Shown: positions 51,629-60,139 of the stretch, piece by piece
Position numbering within the stretch: the stretch's first letter is position 1
Layout: each line of letters opens with the position of its first letter
Translations under genes and position numbers: made by a program
Assembly (NCBI RefSeq): GCF_900107135.1
Contig: NZ_FNOV01000006.1
Coordinates: forward strand, 62,001-126,000
Direction: 5' to 3'
Length of the DNA: 64,000 nucleotides
From: Hymenobacter psychrophilus
GTDB taxonomy: Bacteria; Bacteroidota; Bacteroidia; Cytophagales; Hymenobacteraceae
The notes under the pieces: model-generated
The model's database searches: none
The model's input: only the letters and a program-made list of their open reading frames with translations
Told to the model about the DNA's origin: nothing

Positions 51629-51724
51629 AGCTGTTAGCTGATAGCGGTTAGCTATTAGCTTTTTGTGAAACGAGCAAACCAGTTGAACGGAAAGCTAACA
51701 GCTAACGGCTATCAGCTAACAGCT
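51629..51724. repeat. Heptamer-type inverted repeat between rplU and rpmA
   Basis: Left arm 51629-51662 (AGCTGTTAGCTGATAGCGG and on) is nearly complementary to right arm 51691-51724. The right arm ends 8 bases from the rplU stop, so the pair lies within the L21-L27 operon and could form a stem between the two genes. Confidence 0.85.
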
Positions 51725-51731
51725 TGTTCAA

Positions 51732-52037
51732 CTAGCCGATGCTGTTGATCATTACTTTGGTAAACTGCTGACGGTGGCCGTTCAGCTTCTTATAGCCCTT
51801 ACGGCGCTTCTTCTTGAATACGAGCACCTTGTCACCCTTTACGTGGGCGAGAATGGTGCCGGTTACGGCTACGTCCAGCAGCGGCGAACCGATGGTAAGC
51901 GTTCCGTTATCATCGGTTAGCAGAGCCTTGCCCAGCTGCACCTCGTCGCCGACGTTGCCAGCCAAACGGTGGGCGTATACAAATTTATTGGCTTCGACCT
52001 TGGTCTGCTTCCCGGCTATGTTGACAATTGCGTACAT
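51732..52037 (-). CDS. rplU: 50S ribosomal protein L21
   Basis: A 101-residue large-subunit protein that binds 23S rRNA. MYAIVNIAGKQTKVEANKFVYAHRLAGNVGDEVQLGKALL, KVLVFKKKRRKGYKKLNGHRQQFTKVMI are characteristic. The ATG at 52037 gives the family N-terminus (MYAIV); the frame continues to 52091 but that part carries the promoter. First gene of the rplU-rpmA operon. Confidence 0.96.
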   Translation of the reverse strand: MYAIVNIAGKQTKVEANKFVYAHRLAGNVGDEVQLGKALLTDDNGTLTIGSPLLDVAVTGTILAHVKGDKVLVFKKKRRKGYKKLNGHRQQFTKVMINSIG

Positions 52038-52068
52038 CGGCGTCTTGGCGTTTCTGAAAATTGGAAGG

Positions 52069-52099
52069 CAAAAGTACCCGTAACGTTTCATATATCCAA
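52069..52099 (-). promoter_or_regulatory. Promoter of rplU-rpmA
   Basis: On the minus strand TTG (52097-52099), a 20-base spacer and TACTTTTG (52069-52076) match the TTG-N17-23-TAnnTTTG pattern. The expected start of transcription is about 25 bases before the rplU ATG. This is the best-placed promoter match in the window. Confidence 0.7.
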
Positions 52100-52191
52100 A
52101 CTCTAACTAACTAAATAGCAGAGTACCTATCCGGATTGCCCTCAGAAGGCATTCTTCAAGGAACGCACCGGCGGGTACGCGAATAACTTTT

Positions 52192-52231
52192 TGTGGATAA
52201 CTATCATTATCCACAGTTAGAATGTGGATAA
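52192..52231. promoter_or_regulatory. Cluster of three perfect DnaA boxes upstream of nrdB
   Basis: TGTGGATAA at 52192-52200, TTATCCACA at 52207-52215 and TGTGGATAA at 52223-52231: three exact 9-base DnaA boxes in 40 bases, with spacing of 15 and 16 bases and orientation minus, plus, minus. They are in the 450-base rplU/nrdB gap, about 260 bases before nrdB. The gap also has TATCTTTG (52372-52379) as a possible nrdB -7 box. Known parallel: E. coli nrdAB is regulated by DnaA. Confidence 0.8.
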
Positions 52232-52489
52232 CTTTTATGTTTTGACAATTTCGCATACGTAACAACTACCTGGGCGCCAAACCATGGCAAGGCGCATCAG
52301 CTTAGCGGCATACGTAAAATATAACGCAGAAAAAACAAGGTACTGCGGTAGTGCTTCCCGGTCGCGGGGGCTATCTTTGACTTCGGCCGGCTTCGTCCGA
52401 TAACTAAACAAAGGCCGCCGGGCCGGGTTAGCAAAGCCCCTCGCCGGGGTGTTTCTTCACTTTGTTTTTCGCGCTTTATTTCTACCTGC

Positions 52490-53452
52490 ATGGAACCCCT
52501 ACTCACCGAAAATCCCAACCGTTTCGTTCTTTTTCCGATTCAGCACGACGACGTGTGGCAGTTCTACAAGAAGGCTGAGGCCTCGTTCTGGACGGCCGAA
52601 GAAATTGACCTGAGCCAGGACCAGAAGGACTGGGACAACCTCAACGACGGCGAGCGGCACTTCATTTCGCACGTGCTGGCCTTCTTCGCGGCCTCCGACG
52701 GTATCGTGAACGAAAACCTGGCCATCAACTTTATGCAGGAAGTGCAGATGGCCGAGGCCCGTTGCTTCTACGGCTTCCAGGTGATGATGGAAAACATCCA
52801 CTCCGAGACCTACTCGCTGCTGATTGACACCTACATCAAGGACCCCAAGCAGAAGGATTACCTCTTCAACGCCCTCGAAACGGTACCCTGCGTGAAGAAA
52901 AAAGGCGACTGGGCTATCAAGTGGATCAACTCGGAGAATTTCACTGAGCGCCTCATTGCCTTTGCGGCCGTGGAGGGCATCTTCTTCTCGGGCTCGTTCT
53001 GCTCTATTTTCTGGCTGAAAAAGCGGGGCCTCATGCCCGGCCTCACCTTCAGCAACGAACTGATTTCGCGTGACGAGGGCCTGCACTGCGACTTCGCCTG
53101 CCTGCTTTACAAAGACCACCTGCAGAACAAACTGCCCGAGGCCCGGGTACAGGAAATCATCCGCGATGCGGTGAGCATCGAGCAGGAGTTCGTGACTGAT
53201 GCGCTGCCCGTGAACCTGATTGGCATGAACGCCAAAAGCATGAATCAGTACATCGAGTTTGTGGCCGACCGCCTGCTCGAATCGTTGGGCTACAGCCGCA
53301 TCTACAACGCCACCAACCCCTTCGATTTCATGGAGATGATTTCGCTGCAGGGCAAAACCAACTTCTTCGAGAAGCGCGTGGCCGAGTACCAGAAGGCCGG
53401 CGTGATGAGCGAGCGGACCGAAAACGCCTTCTCGCTGGACGAGGATTTTTAA
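52490..53452 (+). CDS. nrdB: Ribonucleoside-diphosphate reductase beta subunit (class Ia)
   Basis: Carries the diferric-tyrosyl radical used by NrdA to reduce ribonucleotides. The 320 residues match the eukaryote-like R2 type: [11 protein letters not shown] (iron ligand D70), [23 protein letters not shown] (ligands E101 and H104, radical tyrosine Y108), and [26 protein letters not shown]. The D-to-E spacing of 31 residues equals mouse R2. The C-terminal tail NAFSLDEDF has the acidic/aromatic end that docks onto NrdA. nrdA lies 0.9 kb downstream, separated by the GIY-YIG gene. Confidence 0.96.
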   Translation: MEPLLTENPNRFVLFPIQHDDVWQFYKKAEASFWTAEEIDLSQDQKDWDNLNDGERHFISHVLAFFAASDGIVNENLAINFMQEVQMAEARCFYGFQVMMENIHSETYSLLIDTYIKDPKQKDYLFNALETVPCVKKKGDWAIKWINSENFTERLIAFAAVEGIFFSGSFCSIFWLKKRGLMPGLTFSNELISRDEGLHCDFACLLYKDHLQNKLPEARVQEIIRDAVSIEQEFVTDALPVNLIGMNAKSMNQYIEFVADRLLESLGYSRIYNATNPFDFMEMISLQGKTNFFEKRVAEYQKAGVMSERTENAFSLDEDF

Positions 53453-53457
53453 CCAGT

Positions 53458-53595
53458 CAGAACGCCAAAAAAAACGGTCATCCTGAGCGGAGCGAAGGAT
53501 CCTGTCACGTTAGCACGACAATCGTTGAGACGACTCGTTGCAACGTGAGAGGATCCTTCGCTCCGCTCAGGATGACTGTTTTTTTTGGCGTTCTG
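53458..53595. repeat. Palindromic element A, right of nrdB
   Basis: Arms begin CAGAACGCCAAAAAAAACGGTCATCC and continue TGAGCGGAGCGAAGGATCC, mirrored by GGATCCTTCGCTCCGCTCAGGATGAC to GGCGTTCTG. Internal part holds ACGACAATCGTT. It starts 6 bases after the nrdB stop and ends 35 bases from the stop of the convergent GIY-YIG gene. Confidence 0.88.
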
Positions 53596-53629
53596 ACGGG
53601 CTGTTTTTCAGGAAATCAACGAAGCCTTT

Positions 53630-53911
53630 TCACACTTTCAGAAACTCCCACTGCGGATTCTGCACGGCGATTAATGCCTCCTTTTTTACCCTCGTCCAGC
53701 CCTTCAATTCTTTTTCGCGGGCAATTGCCGCGGTGCTCGTGGGGTAGTCTTCGAAATAGAGCAGGTGATAACAGAAGTAACGTCCGGCAAACGTCTGGGC
53801 AGTGCCCCGATTCTGGTAGTGCTGCGCCATCCGTGTGGCAAGGTTACGCGTGACCCCAATGTAGAGAACCTGACGGCTAGGATTCGTGGTGATATAGACG
53901 TAGTAAGGCAT
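53630..53911 (-). CDS. Small GIY-YIG nuclease-family protein
   Basis: A 93-residue UPF0213-type protein with a single GIY-YIG domain and nothing else: YYVYITTN (first motif), VLYIGVTRNLATRMAQHYQN (second motif, with the catalytic Arg and the helix), LLYFEDYPTSTAAIAREKELKGWTRVKKEAL (Glu region). Related stand-alone proteins are linked to repair or nucleic-acid processing but have no settled role. It is bracketed by two copies of one palindromic repeat in opposite orientation and sits between nrdB and nrdA on the opposite strand, so it is inserted into an otherwise paired nrd locus. Confidence 0.87.
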   Translation of the reverse strand: MPYYVYITTNPSRQVLYIGVTRNLATRMAQHYQNRGTAQTFAGRYFCYHLLYFEDYPTSTAAIAREKELKGWTRVKKEALIAVQNPQWEFLKV

Positions 53912-53945
53912 GGAGCAGCGTGTCTATCGGGATAGAAAAATAGCC

Positions 53946-54067
53946 AAAAAAGCCCGTCATCCTGAGCGGAGCGAAGGATCCTGTCACGTTGCAACCAGTC
54001 GCACCAACGATTGTCGTTGCAACGTGGAAGGATCCTTCGCTCCGCTCAGGATGACCGTTCTTTTTGC
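53946..54067. repeat. Palindromic element A, mirrored copy left of nrdA
   Basis: Arms GTCATCCTGAGCGGAGCGAAGGATCC with mirrored complement. The internal segment CACGTTGCAAC..CAACGATTGTCGT is the reverse complement of the segment in the copy at 53458-53595, so the two copies are in opposite orientation. It lies 35 bases before the start of the GIY-YIG gene, not after a stop codon. Confidence 0.88.
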
Positions 54068-54375
54068 TCGGCGTCTCTCCCCGCCAATACCACTTCCCCG
54101 CCAATCCGCCAACTTCATTTTGCGCGGCTGGCAACGCTATATAGCAGTCGGCAAATTCTAAAAAACCCGCTGAACTGCACCGTTTTAGGCTTATGTGGAA
54201 AACTTCTGAAAAGAAGGTTTGTCCTAGCCAACAGATAGGAATATCTTCCGGTATCAATGCCTGCGTCCGGATACCTCGCCGGGCTGGCTCCATCTGATTC
54301 TTCGCCTCGGCTAGCCGCTTGTAACGGGTAGCCGGGGCCTCTTTCTACTCCCTCAACACCTCAACCAGTACGCTT
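54068..54375. other. nrdA leader region with a DnaA-box-like site
   Basis: About 310 bases without a gene. TGTGGAAAA at 54194-54202 fits the relaxed DnaA-box consensus on the minus strand (TTTTCCACA). A weaker stem GGCTAGCCG..GGTAGCCGGGG lies near 54310-54340. No TAnnTTTG with matching TTG was found. It is the presumed promoter region of nrdA. Confidence 0.55.
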
Positions 54376-56757
54376 ATGTTGGTACTCAAGCGCGACGGCC
54401 GCCGCGAATCTGTGAAGTTCGACAAGGTTACGGCCCGCATCGAGAAGCTTTGCTACGGCCTGAACATGAACTTCGTGTCGCCGATTGAGGTGGCCAAGAA
54501 GGTGATTGACGGCATTTACGATGGCGTGACGACCATCGAGCTCGACAACCTGGCCGCCGAAACGGCCGCCTCGCTCACCACCAAGCACCCCGACTACGCC
54601 ATCCTGGCCGCCCGCATTGCCGTGAGCAACCTGCACAAGGTGACCAGCAAGTCGTTCAGCAGCACCATGAAGCGGCTGCACACCTACGAGGACCCCAAGA
54701 CGGGCGAAAACGCCTCGCTCGTGGCCCAGGACGTGTGGGAAATCGTGCACCAGCACGCCGCCACCCTCGACTCGGCCATTATTTACGACCGCGACTACAA
54801 CTACGACTACTTCGGCTTTAAAACGCTGGAGCGCAGCTACCTGCTGCGCCTTGATGGCAAGGTGGTCGAGCGGCCCCAGCACATGCTGATGCGCGTGGCC
54901 GTGGGCATTCACAAGGAAGACATTGCCGCCGCCATCGAAACCTACGAGCTGATGAGCGAGCGGTGGTTCACCCACGCCACGCCCACGCTCTTCAACGCCG
55001 GCACGCCCAAGCCCCAGCTCAGCTCCTGCTTTTTGCTCACGATGAAGGACGACTCCATCGACGGCATTTACGACACGCTGAAGAACTGCGCCCTGATTTC
55101 GCAGAGCGCCGGCGGCATCGGGCTGGCCGTGCACAACGTGCGCGCCACCGGCACCTACATCAAAGGCACCAACGGTACCTCCAACGGCCTCGTGCCCATG
55201 CTCAAGGTGTTCAACGACACGGCCCGCTACGTGGACCAGGGGGGCGGCAAGCGCAAGGGCGCTTTCGCCATTTACCTGGAGCCCTGGCACGCCGACATCT
55301 TCGACTTCCTGGATCTGAAAAAGAACCACGGCAAGGAAGAGATGCGCGCCCGCGACCTGTTTTTCGCCCTCTGGACGCCCGACCTGTTCATGAAGCGCGT
55401 GGAAGCCAACGGCGACTGGACGCTGATGTGCCCCCACGAGTGCCCGGGCCTCGACACCAGCCACGGCGCCGAGTTCGAGAAGCTCTACCTCAAGTACGAG
55501 CGCGAAGGCAAGGGCCGCAAAACCATCAAGGCCCAGGAGCTGTGGTTCGCCATTCTGGAAAGCCAGACCGAGACCGGCACGCCCTACATGCTGTTCAAGG
55601 ACGCCGCCAACGGCAAGAGCAACCAGCAGAACCTGGGCACCATCAAGAGCTCCAACCTCTGCACCGAGATTATGGAGTACACCGACGAGCACGAAATTGC
55701 GGTCTGCAACCTCGCCTCGCTGGCCCTCCCCCGCTACGTGCGCCCCGACGAGGCCGGTAACCTGTTCTTCGACCACCAGAAGCTCTACGAGGTAACCTAC
55801 CACGCCACGCTGAACCTCAACAAGGTCATCGACATCAACTACTACCCCGTGCCCGAGGCCGAGCGCAGCAACCGCCGCCACCGCCCCATCGGGCTGGGCG
55901 TGCAGGGGCTGGCCGATACGTTCATTGCCCTGCGCATGCCCTTCGAGAGCGACGAAGCCAGCGGCCTGAACAAGGACATCTTCGAGACGCTCTACTTCGC
56001 GGCCATGACGGCCTCCAAGGACCTGGCCCAGCGCGACGGGGCCTACGAAACCTTCCCCGGCTCGCCCCTGAGCCAGGGCAAGTTCCAGTTCGACCTCTGG
56101 GGCGTTACGCCCGACTCGGGCCGCTGGGACTGGGACACGCTGCGGGCGCAGGTAATGGAGCACGGCGCGCGCAACTCGCTGCTGGTGGCCCCCATGCCCA
56201 CGGCCAGCACCGCCCAGATTCTGGGCAACAACGAGTCGTTTGAGCCCTACACGAGCAACATTTACGTGCGCCGGGTGCTCAGCGGCGAGTTCATGGTGGT
56301 GAACAAGCACCTGCTCAAGGACCTCATCAAGCTCGGCCTCTGGAACGAGCAGATGAAGACGGCCATCATTGCCGCCAACGGCTCGGTGCAGGACATTCCG
56401 AGCATCCCGCAGAACATCAAGGACCTGTATAAAACGGTGTGGGAGATTTCCCAGCGCCGCATCATCGATATGTCGGCCGACCGGGGCGCGTTCATCTGCC
56501 AGAGCCAGAGCCTGAACCTGCACGTGCTGAACGTGAACTTCGGCAAGCTCACGAGCATGCACTTCCACAGCTGGAAGAAGGGCCTGAAAACGGGCATGTA
56601 CTACCTGCGCACCAAAGCCGCCGCCGACGCCATCAAGTTCACGGTGCAGAAGCAAGCCGCCGAGACCCTGGAGCCGCTCAACGCCGTGGCCCAGAACGCC
56701 TCCGACATGGCCTGCTCCCTGGACGATCCGGAAGGCTGCGAGGCTTGCGGTTCGTAA
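54376..56757 (+). CDS. nrdA: Ribonucleoside-diphosphate reductase alpha subunit (class Ia)
   Basis: Catalytic subunit of ribonucleotide reductase. The 793-residue protein starts with an ATP-cone ([28 protein letters not shown], about 1-90), then the ten-stranded barrel with the active-site cysteines in [10 protein letters not shown] and NLCTEI and a third in [14 protein letters not shown], plus [35 protein letters not shown]. The redox tail ends CEACGS (CxxC). The sequence is of the eukaryote-like R1 type, matching nrdB. Its neighbour downstream is the TrlF-type gene, but a terminator separates them. Confidence 0.97.
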   Translation: MLVLKRDGRRESVKFDKVTARIEKLCYGLNMNFVSPIEVAKKVIDGIYDGVTTIELDNLAAETAASLTTKHPDYAILAARIAVSNLHKVTSKSFSSTMKRLHTYEDPKTGENASLVAQDVWEIVHQHAATLDSAIIYDRDYNYDYFGFKTLERSYLLRLDGKVVERPQHMLMRVAVGIHKEDIAAAIETYELMSERWFTHATPTLFNAGTPKPQLSSCFLLTMKDDSIDGIYDTLKNCALISQSAGGIGLAVHNVRATGTYIKGTNGTSNGLVPMLKVFNDTARYVDQGGGKRKGAFAIYLEPWHADIFDFLDLKKNHGKEEMRARDLFFALWTPDLFMKRVEANGDWTLMCPHECPGLDTSHGAEFEKLYLKYEREGKGRKTIKAQELWFAILESQTETGTPYMLFKDAANGKSNQQNLGTIKSSNLCTEIMEYTDEHEIAVCNLASLALPRYVRPDEAGNLFFDHQKLYEVTYHATLNLNKVIDINYYPVPEAERSNRRHRPIGLGVQGLADTFIALRMPFESDEASGLNKDIFETLYFAAMTASKDLAQRDGAYETFPGSPLSQGKFQFDLWGVTPDSGRWDWDTLRAQVMEHGARNSLLVAPMPTASTAQILGNNESFEPYTSNIYVRRVLSGEFMVVNKHLLKDLIKLGLWNEQMKTAIIAANGSVQDIPSIPQNIKDLYKTVWEISQRRIIDMSADRGAFICQSQSLNLHVLNVNFGKLTSMHFHSWKKGLKTGMYYLRTKAAADAIKFTVQKQAAETLEPLNAVAQNASDMACSLDDPEGCEACGS

Positions 56758-56789
56758 GATTTAATCAGTCCACTAACATTGTATGAAGA

Positions 56790-56824
56790 GGGAGGCGATA
56801 AATATATTGCCTCCCTTTTTCTTT
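56790..56824 (+). terminator. nrdA terminator
   Basis: Arms GGGAGGC (56790-56796) and GCCTCCC (56809-56815) with an AT-rich loop, followed by TTTTTCTTT. It isolates nrdA from the AT-rich island. Confidence 0.85.
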
Positions 56825-56840
56825 AATAATAGAAATTCCA

Positions 56841-59690
56841 ATGTCATATAATAAATACGAAGAGGGTTCAACGTGGGCAAAATGGGACTTACATGTTCAT
56901 GCGCCAGGCACAAAGAAGAACAACAATTTTTCTGCAGGAAATACAGACGATGGCTGGACTAAATACTTTGAAGAGTTATCTAAACTCCAGGAATTCAGAG
57001 CAATAGGAATTACTGACTATTTCTGTATCGAGGATTACAAGCGAGTAGCTAAGTACAAAAGTGACGGCAACTTAAATAATATTGACCTCATCCTACCGAA
57101 CGTAGAATTGAGACTATCTCAGGGAACAATAAAGGGAAGTAAAATAAATGCACATATAATATTTTCACCAGATATAGTACCTCAATTAGATTCATCTTTT
57201 TTTAGTCGCTTAGAGTTTAATTTTCAAGGAAAAATTTATAGATGCATAAAAGAGGATTTAATAAAATTAGGTCGAAAAGTAGAAGAAACCGACAGCGACC
57301 ACTCTGCTTGGCTTCAAGGCATCAATCAATTTGACGTATCTATAGCTGCACTTAATGATATATTTTATAAGGATAAAGAATTGCGTTCACATGCATTAAT
57401 CGGAGTTGCCAATGGATCAAATGACGGAATTAGTGGACTAAAAGACACGGAAGACGCAAGTGCCTTTTCATTAATAAAAAAAGACATTCTTTACTCTTCA
57501 GATATTATATTTTCAGGAAACCCAAAAGACTCTATATTCTTTTTAGGGGAGAATGAGCATCATACTGCAGACAAAATAATTCAAGACTATGGAAAGTTAA
57601 AGCCGTGTATACATGGTTCTGATGCACATAGCTTAGAGAGGATCGGCAAGCCATCTAAGGATCGTTTCTGCTGGATTAAAGCTACTCCTACTTTTGAAGG
57701 ATTAAAGCAAATTGTTCATGAACCAGGGGATAGAATAAAAATACAAACTGATAAACCAGAAGAAAAACACAAATCAGAATATATAAAACGTATAAAATTT
57801 ATAGACCAAAGCTCGTCAAAATATTTTATTAATGAAGAGATAAATATTAATCAAAATTTAACAACTATTATAGGCGGGAAGTCTACAGGAAAATCTTTAT
57901 TATTAGATTATATAAATAGCACCATTGATCCAGGCAGCAAATCCATATACGACATACCTGATATTGATTTTCAAGTAGAATGGGGCGATGGCGAGATATA
58001 TCTACTCAGTGACAAGCAACAAGACAAAAGTAGGCAAGTCACGTTCATACCACAGCTTTATATAGAAACTATGTTAAAGGACAATAAAACTCAGTTCAAT
58101 GAAATAATCCTTAAAACACTAAGAGAGAAACCAGAATTCAATCAACATTATAATAGCCATATCAACAAACGTCGAGATAAGACTGTAGGAATAGAAACAG
58201 TGATAATATCACTAATGAATGATTACAAGTCCTTAGCTGAGGACAAAAACGAGTTAAACAGCTTAGGCGACAGGCAGGCCAAGATAACGGAACTTGAATT
58301 TATAAAGCTTCAGATTGATAATATTAGAAAGGCTTCCACTTTATCAGACGATCAACAAACAGAGTTTATAAATTTAAAATCAAATGAACAGGATATTGCG
58401 GCAGAAATAAAGGAGAAGAATGCTCTTGCAAATGTAATAGAAGACCTTCTTGACTATCACACAAATCATACTGTGAATTTACTTGACAAACTTAAGTCCA
58501 ATGCTCTTGAACTTAAATCTAAACTACAGGAAGATTCACATTCGACAGTTGACGAAACAGTAGAAAATATAAACCTAATTACATTGCCTTATTTGGAGGA
58601 AATATATAATACATTTACAAAAAGAACAGAAATAAAAGAACGTATAACAATTTTAAAAAATGATCTAGCGCTTAACTTAGCTAACCAAGCGCCTTTAGCG
58701 GAAAAGATTGGCAATCAATCTAAAACGACCGAGTTAACTATCGAGCTAAATAGATTTCAGTTTGAAATTGAGCGAATAGACAACAAAGCGAAATCAGTAC
58801 AATTATATTTAAATAAAATCAATGAAAGCAAGAAATTATTACTTGATAATTATACTGATTTAAGAAACGAATATAAAAATATAGTTGACAAGATAAATAA
58901 TGAATATAGAAATGTTGTAGACGATGATGGCATCAGACTAATTGCTAAATACAACTTTAATAAGGATGTATTTTGGGATAAATTTATTAATCTATTTAAT
59001 TTAAAAACAACATCTTTTGCAAATTTGTTTAATTACGATGGCAAGACAATATTTGAGAATAACGACATTTATACTTATGAGGATGAAACACACATTGAAT
59101 TTATTGACAAATGTTTTGATATCCTGATAGACACAGAATACAATAGTAAAGTAAAATTCAAAAATTCCAATATTAATGAAGATGCTATAAAGGGTTTATT
59201 TCAAGACTATTTCGAGCTTACATTTACTATTGAACAAGATGGTGACGATATAGGCAGGATGTCTCCAGGCAAAAAGGGACTAATATTATTAAAGCTTTTT
59301 TTATCCTTGAAAAATGAAAAATCACCAATATTAATAGACCAGCCTGAAGACAATCTCGACTACAGAACTATATACAACGAATTGAAAGATTTTTTAAAGA
59401 AGAGAAAGGTACAAAGGCAAATAATAATGGTAACGCATAACGCCAACTTAGTCGTTGCAACGGATGCAGAATTAGTGATTGTTGCAAGCCAAGCAGGCCA
59501 AAATAAAAAAGAAAATAATAAATTTAAATTTGAATATGTATCAGGAGCATTAGAACATCACTTTCAAAAAAACGAATCTTGCAAAGGAATACTTTACCAG
59601 ATGGGTATTCGTGAACATGTTTGTGAAATATTAGAGGGTGGGCAAGAGGCCTTTGAAAAAAGAGAGGCAAAATATGGGTTTCTGATTTAG
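56841..59690 (+). CDS. PHP-domain/SMC-like ATPase (TrlF family AAA-like ATPase)
   Basis: A 949-residue protein of very low GC. N-terminal PHP metallophosphoesterase domain (about 10-290): GSTWAKWDLHVHAPG with H18 and H20, RAIGITDYFCIEDYKR, and HGSDAHSLERIG near 260. Then an SMC/ABC-type ATPase: Walker A IIGGKSTGKS near 345-352, a long coiled coil (about 440-720, runs of K, E, N, L), a signature-like MSPGKKG near 815, Walker B ILIDQPEDNLD near 832-841, and an H-loop VTHNANL. The head/coiled-coil/head order is as in SMC-related defence ATPases. The opening GSxWxKWDLHxHxP and overall layout match proteins named TrlF family AAA-like ATPase. Role in phage defence is inferred from architecture and island context. 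Confidence 0.82.
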   Translation: MSYNKYEEGSTWAKWDLHVHAPGTKKNNNFSAGNTDDGWTKYFEELSKLQEFRAIGITDYFCIEDYKRVAKYKSDGNLNNIDLILPNVELRLSQGTIKGSKINAHIIFSPDIVPQLDSSFFSRLEFNFQGKIYRCIKEDLIKLGRKVEETDSDHSAWLQGINQFDVSIAALNDIFYKDKELRSHALIGVANGSNDGISGLKDTEDASAFSLIKKDILYSSDIIFSGNPKDSIFFLGENEHHTADKIIQDYGKLKPCIHGSDAHSLERIGKPSKDRFCWIKATPTFEGLKQIVHEPGDRIKIQTDKPEEKHKSEYIKRIKFIDQSSSKYFINEEININQNLTTIIGGKSTGKSLLLDYINSTIDPGSKSIYDIPDIDFQVEWGDGEIYLLSDKQQDKSRQVTFIPQLYIETMLKDNKTQFNEIILKTLREKPEFNQHYNSHINKRRDKTVGIETVIISLMNDYKSLAEDKNELNSLGDRQAKITELEFIKLQIDNIRKASTLSDDQQTEFINLKSNEQDIAAEIKEKNALANVIEDLLDYHTNHTVNLLDKLKSNALELKSKLQEDSHSTVDETVENINLITLPYLEEIYNTFTKRTEIKERITILKNDLALNLANQAPLAEKIGNQSKTTELTIELNRFQFEIERIDNKAKSVQLYLNKINESKKLLLDNYTDLRNEYKNIVDKINNEYRNVVDDDGIRLIAKYNFNKDVFWDKFINLFNLKTTSFANLFNYDGKTIFENNDIYTYEDETHIEFIDKCFDILIDTEYNSKVKFKNSNINEDAIKGLFQDYFELTFTIEQDGDDIGRMSPGKKGLILLKLFLSLKNEKSPILIDQPEDNLDYRTIYNELKDFLKKRKVQRQIIMVTHNANLVVATDAELVIVASQAGQNKKENNKFKFEYVSGALEHHFQKNESCKGILYQMGIREHVCEILEGGQEAFEKREAKYGFLI

Positions 59691-59742
59691 GTATATAAAA
59701 ATAGAGGCCGCTCATGAGCGGCCTCTATTTTTATATACCTAA
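59687..59742. terminator. 56-base perfect palindrome (bidirectional terminator)
   Basis: Two 28-base arms with no loop: 59687-59714 mirrors 59715-59742, from TTAGGTATATAAAAATAGAG to the same reversed. It includes the TAG stop of the TrlF-type gene and has T-runs in both directions, so it can end that transcript and that of the tRNA-like gene opposite. Confidence 0.92.
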
Positions 59743-59759
59743 GCCTACTTATAGGCGAA

Positions 59760-59841
59760 AACTCAAGACGGGACTCGAACCCGTAACCCCGTAGGGACCA
59801 ACTTGGCAAGTTGGCGCGTTTACCAATTTCGCCACATGTCC
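59760..59841 (-). tRNA. Type II tRNA-like sequence, anticodon GCC, defective acceptor stem
   Basis: Read on the minus strand, 82 bases fold as a tRNA: D arm GCG..AAATTGGTAAA..CGC, anticodon arm CCAAC-TTGCCAA-GTTGG with anticodon GCC (Gly), a 13-base variable arm (CCC..GGG), and T arm ACGGG-TTCGAGT-CCCGT, all perfect. The body resembles tRNA-Leu (TGGCGAAATTGGTA and TTACGGGTTCGAGTCCCGT), and a long variable arm is a Leu/Ser feature. The acceptor strands GGACATG and CTTGAGT pair in only three or four of seven positions, base 73 is T, and no CCA is encoded. So it may be a pseudo-tRNA or a specialised tRNA-like RNA rather than a working Gly tRNA. Confidence 0.55.
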
Positions 59842-60139
59842 ATGTTACTAACGAGCTAGTTTGTGGAGTGGAGGTAACAGTACGAGAAGCTACCTTTCAA
59901 GGTTTCTTTTACCCAGCAAGAATTACGCTTCTCTACTCGTGCGCCAGTGGTAGACCTAAGAAGCCGCCGAAGCACCGAACCATTCGGTTTGCTGCACGGT
60001 GGGAGCCGGGGAGGCTGATTCCAATCTGTAGAAGACTCCCGGGCAGTTAAGGAGCTACGCGGGAGAGAGTGGCACGAAACGAGCCCGCCCGGCACCAGTG
60101 GTGTCAGGCGGGCCCGGGGTGCTGGGTGCCGCGGTGGGG
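59842..60139. other. Non-coding stretch upstream of the tRNA-like sequence
   Basis: About 300 bases with no convincing gene. It has several complementary segments: ACGAGAAGC near 59881 with GCTTCTCTACTCGT near 59929, ACCGAA..TTCGGT near 59978, GGGAG/CTCCC near 60001-60050, and a strong stem GCCCGCC (60083-60089) with GGCGGGC (60107-60113), the last a possible terminator for the NTF2-like gene. No known RNA family (tmRNA, RNase P, SRP, 6S) is recognised by motif. Confidence 0.4.

Noticed and set aside
53538..53853. Small open frames inside the palindromes flanking the GIY-YIG gene
   Set aside because: They are translations of the repeat itself (RSAQDD-like peptides) and antisense to the GIY-YIG gene.
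54361..56655. A 764-codon open frame antisense to nrdA
   Set aside because: Fully covered by a complete, motif-rich nrdA on the other strand; the antisense product is low-complexity His/Val/Gly-rich.
59760..59841. Ordinary functional tRNA-Gly
   Set aside because: The acceptor stem is mostly unpaired, the variable arm is long and the body is leucine-like, so a plain tRNA-Gly call is unsafe.
56760..59842. Direct-repeat attachment sites flanking the TrlF-type island
   Set aside because: No copy of the tRNA-like sequence or another direct repeat was seen on the nrdA side, and there is no integrase gene.
59811..60095. Small open frames over the non-coding region next to the tRNA-like sequence
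   Set aside because: They overlap the tRNA-like arms and show no family pattern on either strand.
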